Positions 27,092 through 36,368 of a stretch of DNA of 64,000 nt are shown here, in pieces; positions within the stretch are counted from its first letter, which is position 1, and each line of letters begins with the position of its first letter. This DNA is from Fen-1359 sp963710355 (GTDB taxonomy: Bacteria > Planctomycetota > Phycisphaerae > Sedimentisphaerales > Anaerobacaceae): contig CAVPZU010000003.1 of NCBI GenBank assembly GCA_963710355.1, positions 620,001 to 684,000 on the forward strand. The letters are read 5' to 3'. A program made the position numbers and the translations under genes. Under the pieces are notes generated by a model. The model was not told where the DNA came from and searched no databases. It saw only the letters and a program-made list of their open reading frames with translations.

Positions 27092-27673
27092 TCAGAACTT
27101 GTCCCTGTCAGGTAATTTATCGGCCAATTTCTTTAACGCCCTATACATCTGTGTCTTCACCGTCCCAATCGAACAATTCAAAACCTCCGCTATCTCCGCA
27201 TAGCTTAACTGCTGATAAAAGCTCAATACCAGTATTGTCCGCTGGCCTGTCGGCAGCTCCTCAATTATCCGCTGCACCTTATGAATCTCTTCCCGCCTTT
27301 GGGCATCTTCTGACGGGTCGCTTATCTCTTTGGCCTCTGCAACCTCGACTTGGCTTTCGCCGTCGCAATCCTGAATTTGAGATAGTCTCAGCATCGGCTG
27401 CCTCTTTTCCTTCCTGAAACCGTCCATCACAACATTTGTCGCAATCCTGAAAATCCACGCCCGCAAATTTCCGCCGCGAAACGTGCCCGCCTTTTCGCAG
27501 ACCCGGCTGAACGTCTCCTGAAAGTAATCCTCTGCCGTTTCCCTGTCGCCGCTCATCTTCATCAGATACTCGAAAAGACTATCTCCATAGAGGCGGATAA
27601 TCTGCTCAATGCCCGCCTTCGGCGGGTCGCCTCGCACAAAGCATTGCAGCAACTCTTTTGCGTCCACTTCCAT
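27092..27673 (-). CDS. ECF-type RNA polymerase sigma factor
   Basis: The 193-residue sigma factor has region 2 (GDRETAEDYFQETFSRVCEK, with the acidic ETAEDYFQETF motif) and region 4 (LPTGQRTILVLSFYQQLSY followed by EIAEVLNCSIGTVKTQMYRALKKL). I chose the ATG at 27673 (AGGGG five bases upstream) over a TTG at 27691. A likely ECF promoter lies just upstream at 27700-27724, so it probably activates its own operon. The anti-sigma fusion begins one base after its stop. A GC-rich CCCGCC-TTC-GGCGGG palindrome lies inside the gene near 27610, a variant of the REP-like family. Confidence 0.9.
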   Translation of the reverse strand: MEVDAKELLQCFVRGDPPKAGIEQIIRLYGDSLFEYLMKMSGDRETAEDYFQETFSRVCEKAGTFRGGNLRAWIFRIATNVVMDGFRKEKRQPMLRLSQIQDCDGESQVEVAEAKEISDPSEDAQRREEIHKVQRIIEELPTGQRTILVLSFYQQLSYAEIAEVLNCSIGTVKTQMYRALKKLADKLPDRDKF

Positions 27674-27699
27674 CAATGCCCCTGCTTTCAACCTCTTTA

Positions 27700-27724
27700 G
27701 ACGCTTATCCTACCCGACCGGTTG
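27700..27724 (-). promoter_or_regulatory. Candidate ECF-type promoter
   Basis: On minus, CAACC (27724-27720), a 16-base spacer and CGTC (27703-27700) match the general -35/-10 pattern of ECF sigma factors. Transcription would begin near 27693, about 20 bases before the ATG. It would make the sigma/anti-sigma/DUF4139 operon self-regulated. Confidence 0.6.
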
Positions 27725-27939
27725 ACAGCAAATAAGTAAATTTTTTGTAAAATTTTATCCTTACGGCTTTTTGCAGATGCGTTTTCACCTCAAATTGTCT
27801 ATGGGCCTGCAGCTGCGTTATTGATTTGAATCAGCAGTTTATTCTTAATCAGGAAAAGAGAAATAACTAAAAAACTGAAGTTTTAATCAATGCAAAACCT
27901 GCGGTGTTGATAAATACTCGAGAAACTTTGCTGATAAAC

Positions 27940-28818
27940 TCAAAAAGGCCCATTAAAAGATGCCTTTTTAGTTTTGACACGAGGATAGACTAATACCCTC
28001 GGTATATAAAAGAAACAGAACACCATTGCAAGGAAAGCAGAAAATATTCCATAATTTTTTTTAACTACCTCGAATACATCCCTGAACTGAAACGTCCCGC
28101 TCGCTCCATAAGGCACAACGCCCGAAAGAAAAGTTTTAGATTCAACAAACTTGCAACCTCTTTTATATAAACGCTGTTTGAAATCAAAGTCAGCACCTAT
28201 TTTAAACCTCGTGTCAAATGGCGGCTCAGGGTGAAGCGATTTGTTCACCAGCAATGCCTGATGGTTTAATGTGTCTCGAAAACGTAATCGCGCATCAGCC
28301 ATGGACAAAACCATTTTTGTCGGGCTTAACATAACGATACCGTAAATTATCTGGTCGCTTTTATAAGCAGACATATTATCTGGCAGAGAGATACTTGTAT
28401 CGCCGGAGCCCAAATATAGGATAAATGCCTGCTCATTTGCTAAAGACCAACCTTTATTCATAGCATCGTAAATCCCTTCATCGGGCTCGCTTACCCAGTA
28501 ATCAATTTGTTCATTATATTTTCGGAGTATATCGACTGTGCCGTCTTTTGAGCCGCCGTCAATTATTATGAACTCGACATTCGGATATGCAAGTCCCAGA
28601 ACGCTTTTTATAGTCTGCTCCAGGAATTTAGCGCCGTTAAGGGTAACGGTTATTATGCAAACAATCGGATTTGACCGGCTGGCAGCCTTGGTGTAGCCTG
28701 CCTTTCGCAGTCCGCCGTCAGGCCCTTTTGCAATTAACTGAACGCGGGAAACAGGCCCACCTTTAATCAGCAACCTCGTCGTCGAAAATTTCGGATTAAG
28801 ACAAACCTTTTCCATCAT
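27940..28818 (-). CDS. Family 2 glycosyltransferase
   Basis: The 292-residue protein has the GT2 A-fold: CIITVTLNGAKFLEQTIKSV, VEFIIIDGGSKDGTVDIL, WVSEPDEGIYDAMNKG and LYLGSGDTS. It lacks a membrane anchor at its N-terminus but has a hydrophobic stretch near the C-terminus (AFLAMVFCFFYIPRVL). It would transfer one sugar during repeat-unit assembly in the cytoplasm or at the inner membrane. It is the last gene of the polysaccharide cluster, 12 bases after the previous one. Confidence 0.85.
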   Translation of the reverse strand: MMEKVCLNPKFSTTRLLIKGGPVSRVQLIAKGPDGGLRKAGYTKAASRSNPIVCIITVTLNGAKFLEQTIKSVLGLAYPNVEFIIIDGGSKDGTVDILRKYNEQIDYWVSEPDEGIYDAMNKGWSLANEQAFILYLGSGDTSISLPDNMSAYKSDQIIYGIVMLSPTKMVLSMADARLRFRDTLNHQALLVNKSLHPEPPFDTRFKIGADFDFKQRLYKRGCKFVESKTFLSGVVPYGASGTFQFRDVFEVVKKNYGIFSAFLAMVFCFFYIPRVLVYPRVKTKKASFNGPF

Positions 28819-28830
28819 TTCCCGTGCTTA

Positions 28831-29700
28831 CTAAGCTTTTACCGTTTTAATCAGGTTTCTCTTGACAAAACTCAACGAGAACCTGACAAGATTTCCGGCG
28901 CGATAGTTCCACTTAATTGTAAAAAGTAAATTTTGCAGGGTCGTTGGTCGTGGAATACTTTCGGGAAGACTAAAATAATAAGATTTTGCGTTTGCATACG
29001 AGTCTGCGATGTCCCGCATACGTCCTGAAAGAATAGCGTCAATTGTAATGCTCTCGGAATGAGACAAAAAACAGGCTAATGGTTCTGGAACAAAAACGTA
29101 TTTAGGGTAATCAAGCGATGTCAGCAGGAAAAGTAAGAGGTCTTCGCCAACACCGGAATCTTTTCCATATATACCTTTGGCATTGGGAATTTGTAATAAT
29201 AAATTCTTCAAAGCATCCTTTTTTCTAAATATCGCACAACCGGGACTGATTGTCAGAGGAATTTGTATCAAATACTTCACAATATCTTCCATATGACCAA
29301 CACTATGAGGGTGCTTAAAGGAAATCGCAGTTTTGTTTGTGTCTTTATAGTGCATAATGACATTGGTGTAAACGAAACCTACGTCATCATCGAGCTTTGC
29401 AATTGTTTTTTCCATAAATTCCGGCATTATCCAGTCATCATCATAAGTGATATGCACTATCTCGCCGGTAGCCTGTTCAATACCGTCTCGCCAGGAAACT
29501 ATAGGCCCCCTGTCTTCTTCCCGACGGATATATCTTATCTTATCTTTATACCTGGCTGCCACATCCGGTGTATTATCGGTGCTTCCATGGTCACATAAAA
29601 TCACTTCGCAGGGGTAGGTCTGATTTATCGCACTTTCGATTGCACGAGAAACTAAATGATCGCGATTAAATGTTGGTATGACAATAGAGGCCGTCTTCAT
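28831..29700 (-). CDS. Family 2 glycosyltransferase
   Basis: The 289-residue protein begins MKTASIVIPTFNRDHLV and has SAINQTYPCEVILCDHGSTDNTPDV, ITYDDDWIMP (metal-binding DDD) and PGCAIFRKKDAL. It lacks membrane helices. Its start overlaps the end of the SDR gene by four bases. The donor and acceptor sugars cannot be told. Confidence 0.85.
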   Translation of the reverse strand: MKTASIVIPTFNRDHLVSRAIESAINQTYPCEVILCDHGSTDNTPDVAARYKDKIRYIRREEDRGPIVSWRDGIEQATGEIVHITYDDDWIMPEFMEKTIAKLDDDVGFVYTNVIMHYKDTNKTAISFKHPHSVGHMEDIVKYLIQIPLTISPGCAIFRKKDALKNLLLQIPNAKGIYGKDSGVGEDLLLFLLTSLDYPKYVFVPEPLACFLSHSESITIDAILSGRMRDIADSYANAKSYYFSLPESIPRPTTLQNLLFTIKWNYRAGNLVRFSLSFVKRNLIKTVKA

Positions 29701-30587
29701 AAATTTTTACCTTTAGAAAGAATATTTTTCAAGGTCTCAACATCTGCAACCAGAGAATTAGGCTCCCCTTTATTTACTCCACTAATGTGGATTTTTTTGC
29801 CAAGCAGTTTGCAGATGCGGTATGCGATATCTTTTATGCTCATTCCATAACCACAGCCTATATCAAGTGTTCCCTTAAACCCGCTTTGTGCCAGATGAAG
29901 GACACAATCAATAACGGTATCGGCATCCATTATGTCTCGAACCGAATCAGGATTTATAATTTCAAGCATGCCGCCATCCGGTGTTTCCTTTAGTTTCCTG
30001 TAAAGAGTAGGAACAAGATATGGTTCCTTTTGGCTCTTACTTGAAAAGCTGAAAATTCTGCCAATGTAATAATCAATTTTATACTGGTCCAAAATTGGCC
30101 TGGAGATTCGCTCAGCCGCCAGCTTACTTACACCGTAAAATGTATCCGGCTGCTCTTCAGAGACTGCCGTTGAAGCCGATTCTCCCAAAACAGGTTTGCC
30201 TTTATATACGTGGCTTGTAGAAGCCAGGAAAAGCCGGCAAGACGGTTGTGTTTCGATAATCTGTTTACAAATGTTGTAAGAACCGATTACATTGACATCA
30301 TAAGCCTTGAGCGGATCGCCCATAACCTCGCTGACCGGCACAATAGCAGCAAAATGAAAGAAGTAATTGAAATGGTGTTTTCTAAACCAGTCCTCCAAAC
30401 TTTTTACGTCGGTAATATCGCCGGGGTATCCTTCGACATTGACCTTATTGCTCGTCAATCGTTCACTTAAGATTCCCCCAAGGACCCCGATTTGACCTGT
30501 TATGCCGACACATTTTCCTGAATAATAGCTGTAATCTTCAAAAACAGGAATAAAATCAGGTTGTTCGAAAATCTGCCGACGTTTCAT
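29697..30587 (-). CDS. NAD-dependent epimerase/dehydratase (extended SDR)
   Basis: The 296-residue protein has a Rossmann fold with GITGQIGVLGG (GxxGxxG) and the SDR catalytic Ser-Tyr-Lys: LFLASTSHVY and YGVSKLAAE. It is in the extended SDR group that modifies nucleotide sugars. It overlaps the DegT-type dehydratase gene by four bases, which fits a reductase/epimerase acting after a C-3 dehydration, as ColC does after ColD in colitose synthesis. The first 25 residues are an extra N-terminal segment ahead of the dinucleotide motif. The substrate is inferred from context. Confidence 0.75.
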   Translation of the reverse strand: MKRRQIFEQPDFIPVFEDYSYYSGKCVGITGQIGVLGGILSERLTSNKVNVEGYPGDITDVKSLEDWFRKHHFNYFFHFAAIVPVSEVMGDPLKAYDVNVIGSYNICKQIIETQPSCRLFLASTSHVYKGKPVLGESASTAVSEEQPDTFYGVSKLAAERISRPILDQYKIDYYIGRIFSFSSKSQKEPYLVPTLYRKLKETPDGGMLEIINPDSVRDIMDADTVIDCVLHLAQSGFKGTLDIGCGYGMSIKDIAYRICKLLGKKIHISGVNKGEPNSLVADVETLKNILSKGKNL

Positions 30588-31836
30588 CTTGTATTCTCTA
30601 TAACAGCTTCAAGTATAATTGAGACCAGGTGATGAATCCTTTCATCATCTAACGGTTTTGAATGGCAGCCGACAAAGAAACCTTTTTCATGAATTTGTTG
30701 CACTCCCTTGAAAGGCCCCATACTCAAATCCACATTAAAAAGCTTTACAGCAGGCTGCAAAGCCATATTGCCTGAAATAACCGGGCGAGTATCTATTCCA
30801 TGTTTGAGCAAATCTTCCGTGAACTTCTTTCGGCCTCTTTTTAATTCTTTCTTAATTAAAAATGGAAATCCAAACCAACAGGGTTCGAGCTCCGCTGTTG
30901 GCAGCGGAAATTGAATTTGGTCTTTCCAGAGTAAATGATTTCGGAACGCTCTTTTTATTTTCTCCACATTTTCGCCGCGGTTGGCATTCATCATTTCAAG
31001 ACGCTTGATTTGTTCAAGGCCGAAACCCGCCTGGATCTCCATAGGGCGAAGGTTATAGCCCATATTAATAAAAAGAAAACGCGGGTCGATATTCTTATGC
31101 TTTGACTCCAATTTTCCCTTATTGCTCTGCTCCCTGCTCCAGCCGTGTGTGCGAAGACATTTCAGAAGGTCATAATCCTCCTCACTTTTCGCAACAACCA
31201 TCCCCCCCTCAATCGTTGTCATGTGGTGAGAAAAATAAAAACTGAACGTTCCGAAGTCGCCGAAAGTACCAAGATACCTGCCTTTGTATCTGGAGCCGAG
31301 AGATTCGCATGTATCCTCAATCAAAATCAGGTCATTCTCACCTACGAGATTCAGAAGTTCTCTCATTTCTGTAGAATTGCCGAGGACATGTACCATCATA
31401 ACGGCTTTGATGTGATGCTTACGGAGGCAAGATTTTAAAGAGTTTATTGAGAGGTTGAGTGTATCGGGGTCAACATCAACTAATACCGGCACTAAACCGG
31501 TTTGAATAATCGGCCATAAGGACGTTGACCAGCAGACTGCTGGCACAGCAACCTTGCTGCCAGGTTTTAGATGTTTTTTTCTCGCCGGATTTGTTATTGC
31601 TGAAAAAGCGAGCAAATTTGACGAAGAACCGGAGTTTACCATAACAGAATACGGTGCATCAATAAATTTTGAAAACTGGGACTCAAATTCTTTGATGCGA
31701 GGTCCCATCGTAAGCTGACCGCTAAGTAAAATACCAATACAATTTAGAATCTCCTTGTTATCGTAGCTTGAGTCAACGAGCGGAAACCGCCATTTTCCCC
31801 TGCTATTTGTATTATTAAAATCTTTTTTTTTCTCAT
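30584..31836 (-). CDS. PLP-dependent sugar 3-dehydratase of the DegT family (RfbH/ColD type), frameshifted at A9
   Basis: This DegT-family protein has the active-site motif SFYFSHHMTTIEGGM, where the PLP-binding Lys is replaced by His. That change is the hallmark of RfbH/ColD-type enzymes that remove the C-3 hydroxyl of a 4-keto-6-deoxy sugar. Other motifs are VNSGSSSNLLAF, VPAVCWSTSLWP and LIEDTCESLGSRYKG. The start is the problem: the frame with the conserved N-terminus (KWRFPLVDSSYDNKEIL, SGQLTMGPRI) is open upstream of 31708 but has no start codon, while the ATG at 31836 with AAAGGA nearby is in another frame. Between them lies a run of nine A on the coding strand (31823-31831). One more A would join the ATG to the conserved frame, giving about 417 aa. 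The ATG at 31708 could give a shortened form. Confidence 0.8.
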
Positions 31837-31846
31837 TCTATCCTTT

Positions 31847-31970
31847 CTAATGGCGAACCTTATATATAAGATAGGCCGTTGAAGCAGCAAAAGAAACAAC
31901 CAGACACTGCCTTATACTGTATACTGAAAGATGTCTCGTCAGAATGGCAACGGCAGGACATAACCTGCTG
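31847..31970 (-). pseudogene. Fragment of a second flippase (wzx-like) gene, 3' end only
   Basis: The minus strand encodes RHLSVYSIRQCLVVSFAAST and then AYLIYKVRH-stop, which matches the end of the intact flippase at 33587 (GHISVYSVGICMVISFAVST, then IYLIYKARY-stop). The nucleotide match spans about 115 bases with scattered differences. It has no start and is truncated where the radical SAM gene ends. It lies on the far side of the radical SAM gene from the intact copy, in the same orientation. Confidence 0.75.
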
Positions 31971-31984
31971 CGATCCAAACAGCA

Positions 31985-33431
31985 TCATTTACTGTTTTCG
32001 TTCTCAGATCTAAAAGAAAGAACCCCTAATTTGATGCGTCGATAGAAAATTGCGATAATACGCAAGATATATCTTCTCCTGACAACGCGGGGCAATTTCT
32101 TAAAAAATAACATTGGATGACGTATTACATCTCTCATTATGCGGTTAAAGTCCCTGATTACTTTTTCCTTTTCAAACAGCCGATACAGCTCAAACAACTC
32201 ATCTCGGGTAAGCACTTCCGACAAAACAATCGCTTTATCCGGAATTTCACCGAATTCCATTCTTAATTTATCCCAATCCATATCATTGGATACCATCCCT
32301 CTCTAGTGCATAATCCCATACAGGTGTGCCTGGCAGCGGGGTTAAAGTGAAAACATAAAACTTGTCCAGTTTAGATTCTTTGACAAATTGTAAGGTACCC
32401 AGTATCTCCTCTTTCGTTTCGGTAGGTGAACCGATTATAATTCCCGCAGCACACCAAATGCCGTATCCCTTTAATATATCAATTGCCATCTTATTTTGTT
32501 CTACCGTTATTTTATCCCCCTTTAAGTAGGTCAGGGTTCTCTGCACCCCCGATTCTGCTCCTACAAAAACGCTTTTTATGTTCATTTCTTTCAGAAGCGA
32601 CACAGTCGCGTCATCTACATGATCCGCTCTAACATTACAATTAAAACTAACGATTTCGGGTATCTTCTCTTTTTTTAGCAGTTCCACTATCTCGGCAAGT
32701 CTTTTTTTATTGGAAATAAATAAATCATCAAAAATACTTATGTGTTTTACGTGGTATTTCTCAATAATCTCTTTAATTTCCTTAAGGACATAGCCCGGAG
32801 AAAATAACCTCACCTTCTTCCAATGGTGTGTTGTGAAACAAAAACGACATTTATACGGGCATCCCCTTGAAGTGAAAATACCGGCCGTCCCGCCAATGTA
32901 TGACAGGTCTCGAGCCGGAAACGGTATCTTATCTAAGGGAGTGATTAATGGTCTTGGCTCTGTTTGAATATATTTGCCATTATGGTTATATACAATGCCT
33001 TGTATCTGGTGAAGCAGTTCTTTGTTCGCAAATGTCTTTTCCCTTTCATACAATTTCATCAATTCTACAATGGTCTCCTCACCTTCCCCCACAACGCCAA
33101 CATCCATACTAACTGACAGAGCCTCCGGCATTGCAGAGATATGCGCCCCACCCACAACGACGTTGCATCCGGCGGATTTGGCTAGTTTTGCATATCTTTT
33201 TGCTATATTGAAATTCTGTGTAACAGATGATATTCCTACTACATCTGGTTTGAAGGTGGCCAAGCTCTGTTCAATATCCCTGTAAATAATTTTTATGTCA
33301 AAGTAGTTGGGGCCGAATTCCTGCCTCAAATAGCTGCACAAATATAAAAGTCCCGGGTGATCAATCGTGGTCTCAAACTCCCGCATAGCATCCCAATACC
33401 TATTGGCATCAATGAATAAAATTCTCGTCAT
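31985..33431 (-). CDS. Radical SAM protein (B12-binding-type layout), split by a frameshift near the 3' end
   Basis: The protein starts with a Rossmann-like domain in the position of a cobalamin-binding domain (FKPDVVGISSVTQNFNIA, VVVGGAHISAMPEAL), though I do not see the DxHxxG cobalamin motif. The radical SAM core has TSRGCPYKCRFCF (C-x3-C-x2-C) at about residue 190, and LTPLPGTPVWDYA near the end of the barrel. The frame ends at ERDGIQ (32283), and an open frame overlapping by 14 bases continues with GMVSNDMDWDKL to 31985. Family members usually continue through exactly this kind of DMDW segment, so I read this as one gene with a one-base frameshift near 32290, about 480 aa. The role in the polysaccharide cluster is unknown, perhaps sugar methylation or another modification. 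Confidence 0.75.
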
Positions 33432-33586
33432 TGTATTATGCTTTTCAATTTGGTTAACTGTGTACTATAGGGTTCTGCATTTACATCTTGCATCTTTACC
33501 ATCAGTAAAAATCTTACCATGCTCGCCGAAGACGTCAAATAGAAAGTGGAATATAGTCGGCTTTGGGCTTTATCTCCTATCTCTTT

Positions 33587-34921
33587 CTAATAGCGAGCTT
33601 TATAAATAAGGTAAATTGTTGAGACAGCAAAAGAGATAACCATGCAAATTCCGACACTATATACTGAAATGTGTCCCATAAGACAATAGTAGGCAATTAC
33701 TAAAACGAAATTGCCGATAGTACTGATAACAGTAGCCGTCAAAAAAGAGCGAAGCTTACCGAGTCCAATGATAGTATGATAAGCAGGGACACCCAACAGA
33801 GTTAAAAACGTTGCAACCAACATAATACGAAAGACGCCTGGCAAAGTTTCAATGAATCTATCCCGCAGCCATAACTTCAGAAGAAGCGGTGAGAATATGG
33901 CCAATACACAATACAAAGAGCCGCCGAAAAGGCAAATAAGTTTTAAAAGACGAACGTTCATTTGCGATATTTTATTCTTGATATCGGTTGTCATATTTAC
34001 ACCTATACGACTGACAGCAGGCATCAAAGGTCTTAGGCCCGCCTCAATCAAGCCTCTTACCACCATACTTGCAGTGAAAGCCAGTTCATAAACACCTACC
34101 GTGGAAACTCCTGCATATCGCGACAGCATTATCTTATTAAACGGCCCCAAAAACATACTCAGAATTGAGCCACTGAATACCACCCCGCCAAAACTCAAGA
34201 TGCGTTTCCCCCTCTGCGGATCCAGATTTCTCATCCGCAAAAAATAGATTTTGGCGATTCGTCGAATACAAATAAAGCTTGCAACGTGGATAAACAGATA
34301 TGAAATTGTGCTTCCGATAAGCAGGCTTACAACGCCAAAACCACTGCTCAATAATATTATCACAATAATTACAGACAACATTCGTCCGATGGATTGTATA
34401 TAGTTCACAAGGTCCATACGCCCCATACCCGAAAGTATTGAATTGAAAGACTGGACCAATAAGACATATACACTCAAAATGCTGATATACGGTAATAACC
34501 ACAAAACTGTCCTTGAATCCTTATCGCTTAATTTGAATGCATCAACGATAGGCCCCTTAAAAACTAATATTATTGCAAGAATAACTGCTCCGCTCAGGCA
34601 TAACATTGTCAAAGCTGTTGTAACATAACGTTGTATATCCTCGATATCGCCCCGGCCATATCCTTCGGCAACAAGTTTTATAATCGACTGGCTTATCCCG
34701 ACATCTCCCAATTGGGCAAAAGTCAGAACAGTAGCCAGGATAGCCCAGACGCCGTATGTTTCCCATCCGAGAAAATGCAAGTAAATTTTAACCGCAACAA
34801 ACAACACGGCAGTATTGATAACCGCCGTCACAATCCCGGAGACCATATTAACTCGAAGCTGTGATTTAAATAGTTTTTGAAGCGAAGGAGATTTTATAAA
34901 ACCTCGTGCCCATTTAAACAT
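33587..34921 (-). CDS. Polysaccharide flippase (Wzx/MATE-like)
   Basis: The 444-residue protein has about 12 membrane helices in the pattern of the polysaccharide transporter family, with few charged residues in the helices and GDVGISQSIIKL near residue 70, as in other Wzx members. It would move a lipid-linked repeat unit across the inner membrane. It fits the surrounding glycosyltransferase genes. Its last about 38 codons are duplicated as a remnant at 31847-31970. I saw no Wzy or Wzz gene in the window. Confidence 0.85.
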   Translation of the reverse strand: MFKWARGFIKSPSLQKLFKSQLRVNMVSGIVTAVINTAVLFVAVKIYLHFLGWETYGVWAILATVLTFAQLGDVGISQSIIKLVAEGYGRGDIEDIQRYVTTALTMLCLSGAVILAIILVFKGPIVDAFKLSDKDSRTVLWLLPYISILSVYVLLVQSFNSILSGMGRMDLVNYIQSIGRMLSVIIVIILLSSGFGVVSLLIGSTISYLFIHVASFICIRRIAKIYFLRMRNLDPQRGKRILSFGGVVFSGSILSMFLGPFNKIMLSRYAGVSTVGVYELAFTASMVVRGLIEAGLRPLMPAVSRIGVNMTTDIKNKISQMNVRLLKLICLFGGSLYCVLAIFSPLLLKLWLRDRFIETLPGVFRIMLVATFLTLLGVPAYHTIIGLGKLRSFLTATVISTIGNFVLVIAYYCLMGHISVYSVGICMVISFAVSTIYLIYKARY

Positions 34922-35001
34922 AGATTTAAGCCTGCCGAAGATAAAATTTCAAAACGGCAGAATTTTAAACTAAATCAGGCCCTGCGTCAATAAACAGCAA
35001 A

Positions 35002-36108
35002 TCAGATAATTACTTTCAATTGCTGCTCTGTGAGCAACCGGAGCATCTTTTCGACATTATCCTGCCATTGGTAGTTTTCCAAAACAAATTTCCTCGCTTC
35101 TATACCCATTTGCTTGCGCAGCTCCGAATCTTTTGCCAGAGTAATGACTTTTTCAGCCAGTGCCTCCGGGTCTCCCGGAGGGACCAAAAAGCCTGTCTTC
35201 TGGTCCACACACACCTCAGGCACGCCCCCCACTCGTGTCGCAACCACCGGCACGCCGCAGGCCTGGGCCTCAAGCAAAACAACGCCAAACGATTCGCTTA
35301 CCGTCGATGGATGCACCAACACATCAAAAGTCTGCATAATCTCAGGCACTCGTTCATTGGGGACGAAACCTGCAAATTCAATCCTGTCAGCCATACCAAG
35401 TTTGCTTGCTAATCGCCTCAGTTCATCTTTCATTACGCCGCTGCCGACCATAATCAATCTGGCGTTTGGTACATCTCTGCAAATTATTGGCATAGCCTTT
35501 ACCATAAAATCAGGGCCGTATTCGGACGAAATTGTCTTCACAAAACCAATCCTGAACTGTTCTGCATTACGCCCCTGCCTTTTTTGTTCTGCAGGTCTGA
35601 ATAACTGGCAGTCAACTCCGAAAGGAACATGTTCTATTGGTCTGCGGGGCTTGAGTATCTCAACGGTTCTGTCGGCCATAAATTTGCTTGTCGAGCATAT
35701 CAAATCTGCCCTTTTAAGTGCGTAACGGGCAAGGATATAAAGAAGCGATGGACTCCTGGGACCATAATTCCATATAACATCCGCCCCCCAGACGGAGATT
35801 GCAAGAGGGTGATAACCTGCGAAAGCGGCTATTACGCCGTGGGTTGTGGCATAGTGGGCATTTACGATGTCGGGTTTTATCTGCAGTATGCGCCCACGGG
35901 CCGTTAGCAACAGGTAAAGGTAGGAGAGAAATTTCAGGACCGCGGATTTGGAATTTTTCGGCCCGATATTTACCGTGTGAACCTCTACGCCGGGAATGTT
36001 GCTATGGCTGATACTTAACAGATGGACATCGTGCCCTCTTTCGGCAAATGCCCCTGCCCATCGCTGCGTATGCACGGACACAGCGTTGGATAATATACAT
36101 ATCTTCAT
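35002..36108 (-). CDS. Family 4 glycosyltransferase
   Basis: The protein is a GT-B glycosyltransferase of the GT4 group: MKICILSNAVSVHTQRW at the start, PDIVNAHYATTHG, VSVWGADVIW, VPFGVDCQLFRP, and VLVHPSTVSESFGVVLLEAQ with EXE-type acidic residues near the end. I prefer the ATG at 36108 because the family normally begins there. The frame is open with a TTG at 36306; the extra 66 residues are not glycosyltransferase-like and would carry a hydrophobic region (LPWVLIFAERSSIL). It is the first gene of the minus-strand polysaccharide cluster and is divergent from the LPG-synthase-like gene, with a MITE-like element between them. Confidence 0.85.
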   Translation of the reverse strand: MKICILSNAVSVHTQRWAGAFAERGHDVHLLSISHSNIPGVEVHTVNIGPKNSKSAVLKFLSYLYLLLTARGRILQIKPDIVNAHYATTHGVIAAFAGYHPLAISVWGADVIWNYGPRSPSLLYILARYALKRADLICSTSKFMADRTVEILKPRRPIEHVPFGVDCQLFRPAEQKRQGRNAEQFRIGFVKTISSEYGPDFMVKAMPIICRDVPNARLIMVGSGVMKDELRRLASKLGMADRIEFAGFVPNERVPEIMQTFDVLVHPSTVSESFGVVLLEAQACGVPVVATRVGGVPEVCVDQKTGFLVPPGDPEALAEKVITLAKDSELRKQMGIEARKFVLENYQWQDNVEKMLRLLTEQQLKVII

Positions 36109-36368
36109 TTCTGACCCGTTTTCAGCCCTTCTAAAAATCTCAAAGGCCTGGCCTATCGAATCAATCTGTTTCCTATAATACTTGGCTTTCGCATCTGTCA
36201 GAATAGACGATCTTTCCGCAAAAATCAACACCCACGGCAGATCTTTAAAAATAACCAGTCGCTGGAAAAGCGACGGCCCGGCGATATAATGGTTTGCTCT
36301 TTTCAAAATGCTCGGTTAGTCTTATGATAGTCCTGAATTGGAAGCCGGCCTTCTTCTAAAAAGGTGTT

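Noticed and set aside
36109..36306. A 66-residue N-terminal extension of the GT4 glycosyltransferase from a TTG
   Set aside because: The family normally starts at MKICILSN, the TTG has no good ribosome-binding site, and the extension has no match to the family. It could be a remnant of a disrupted gene.
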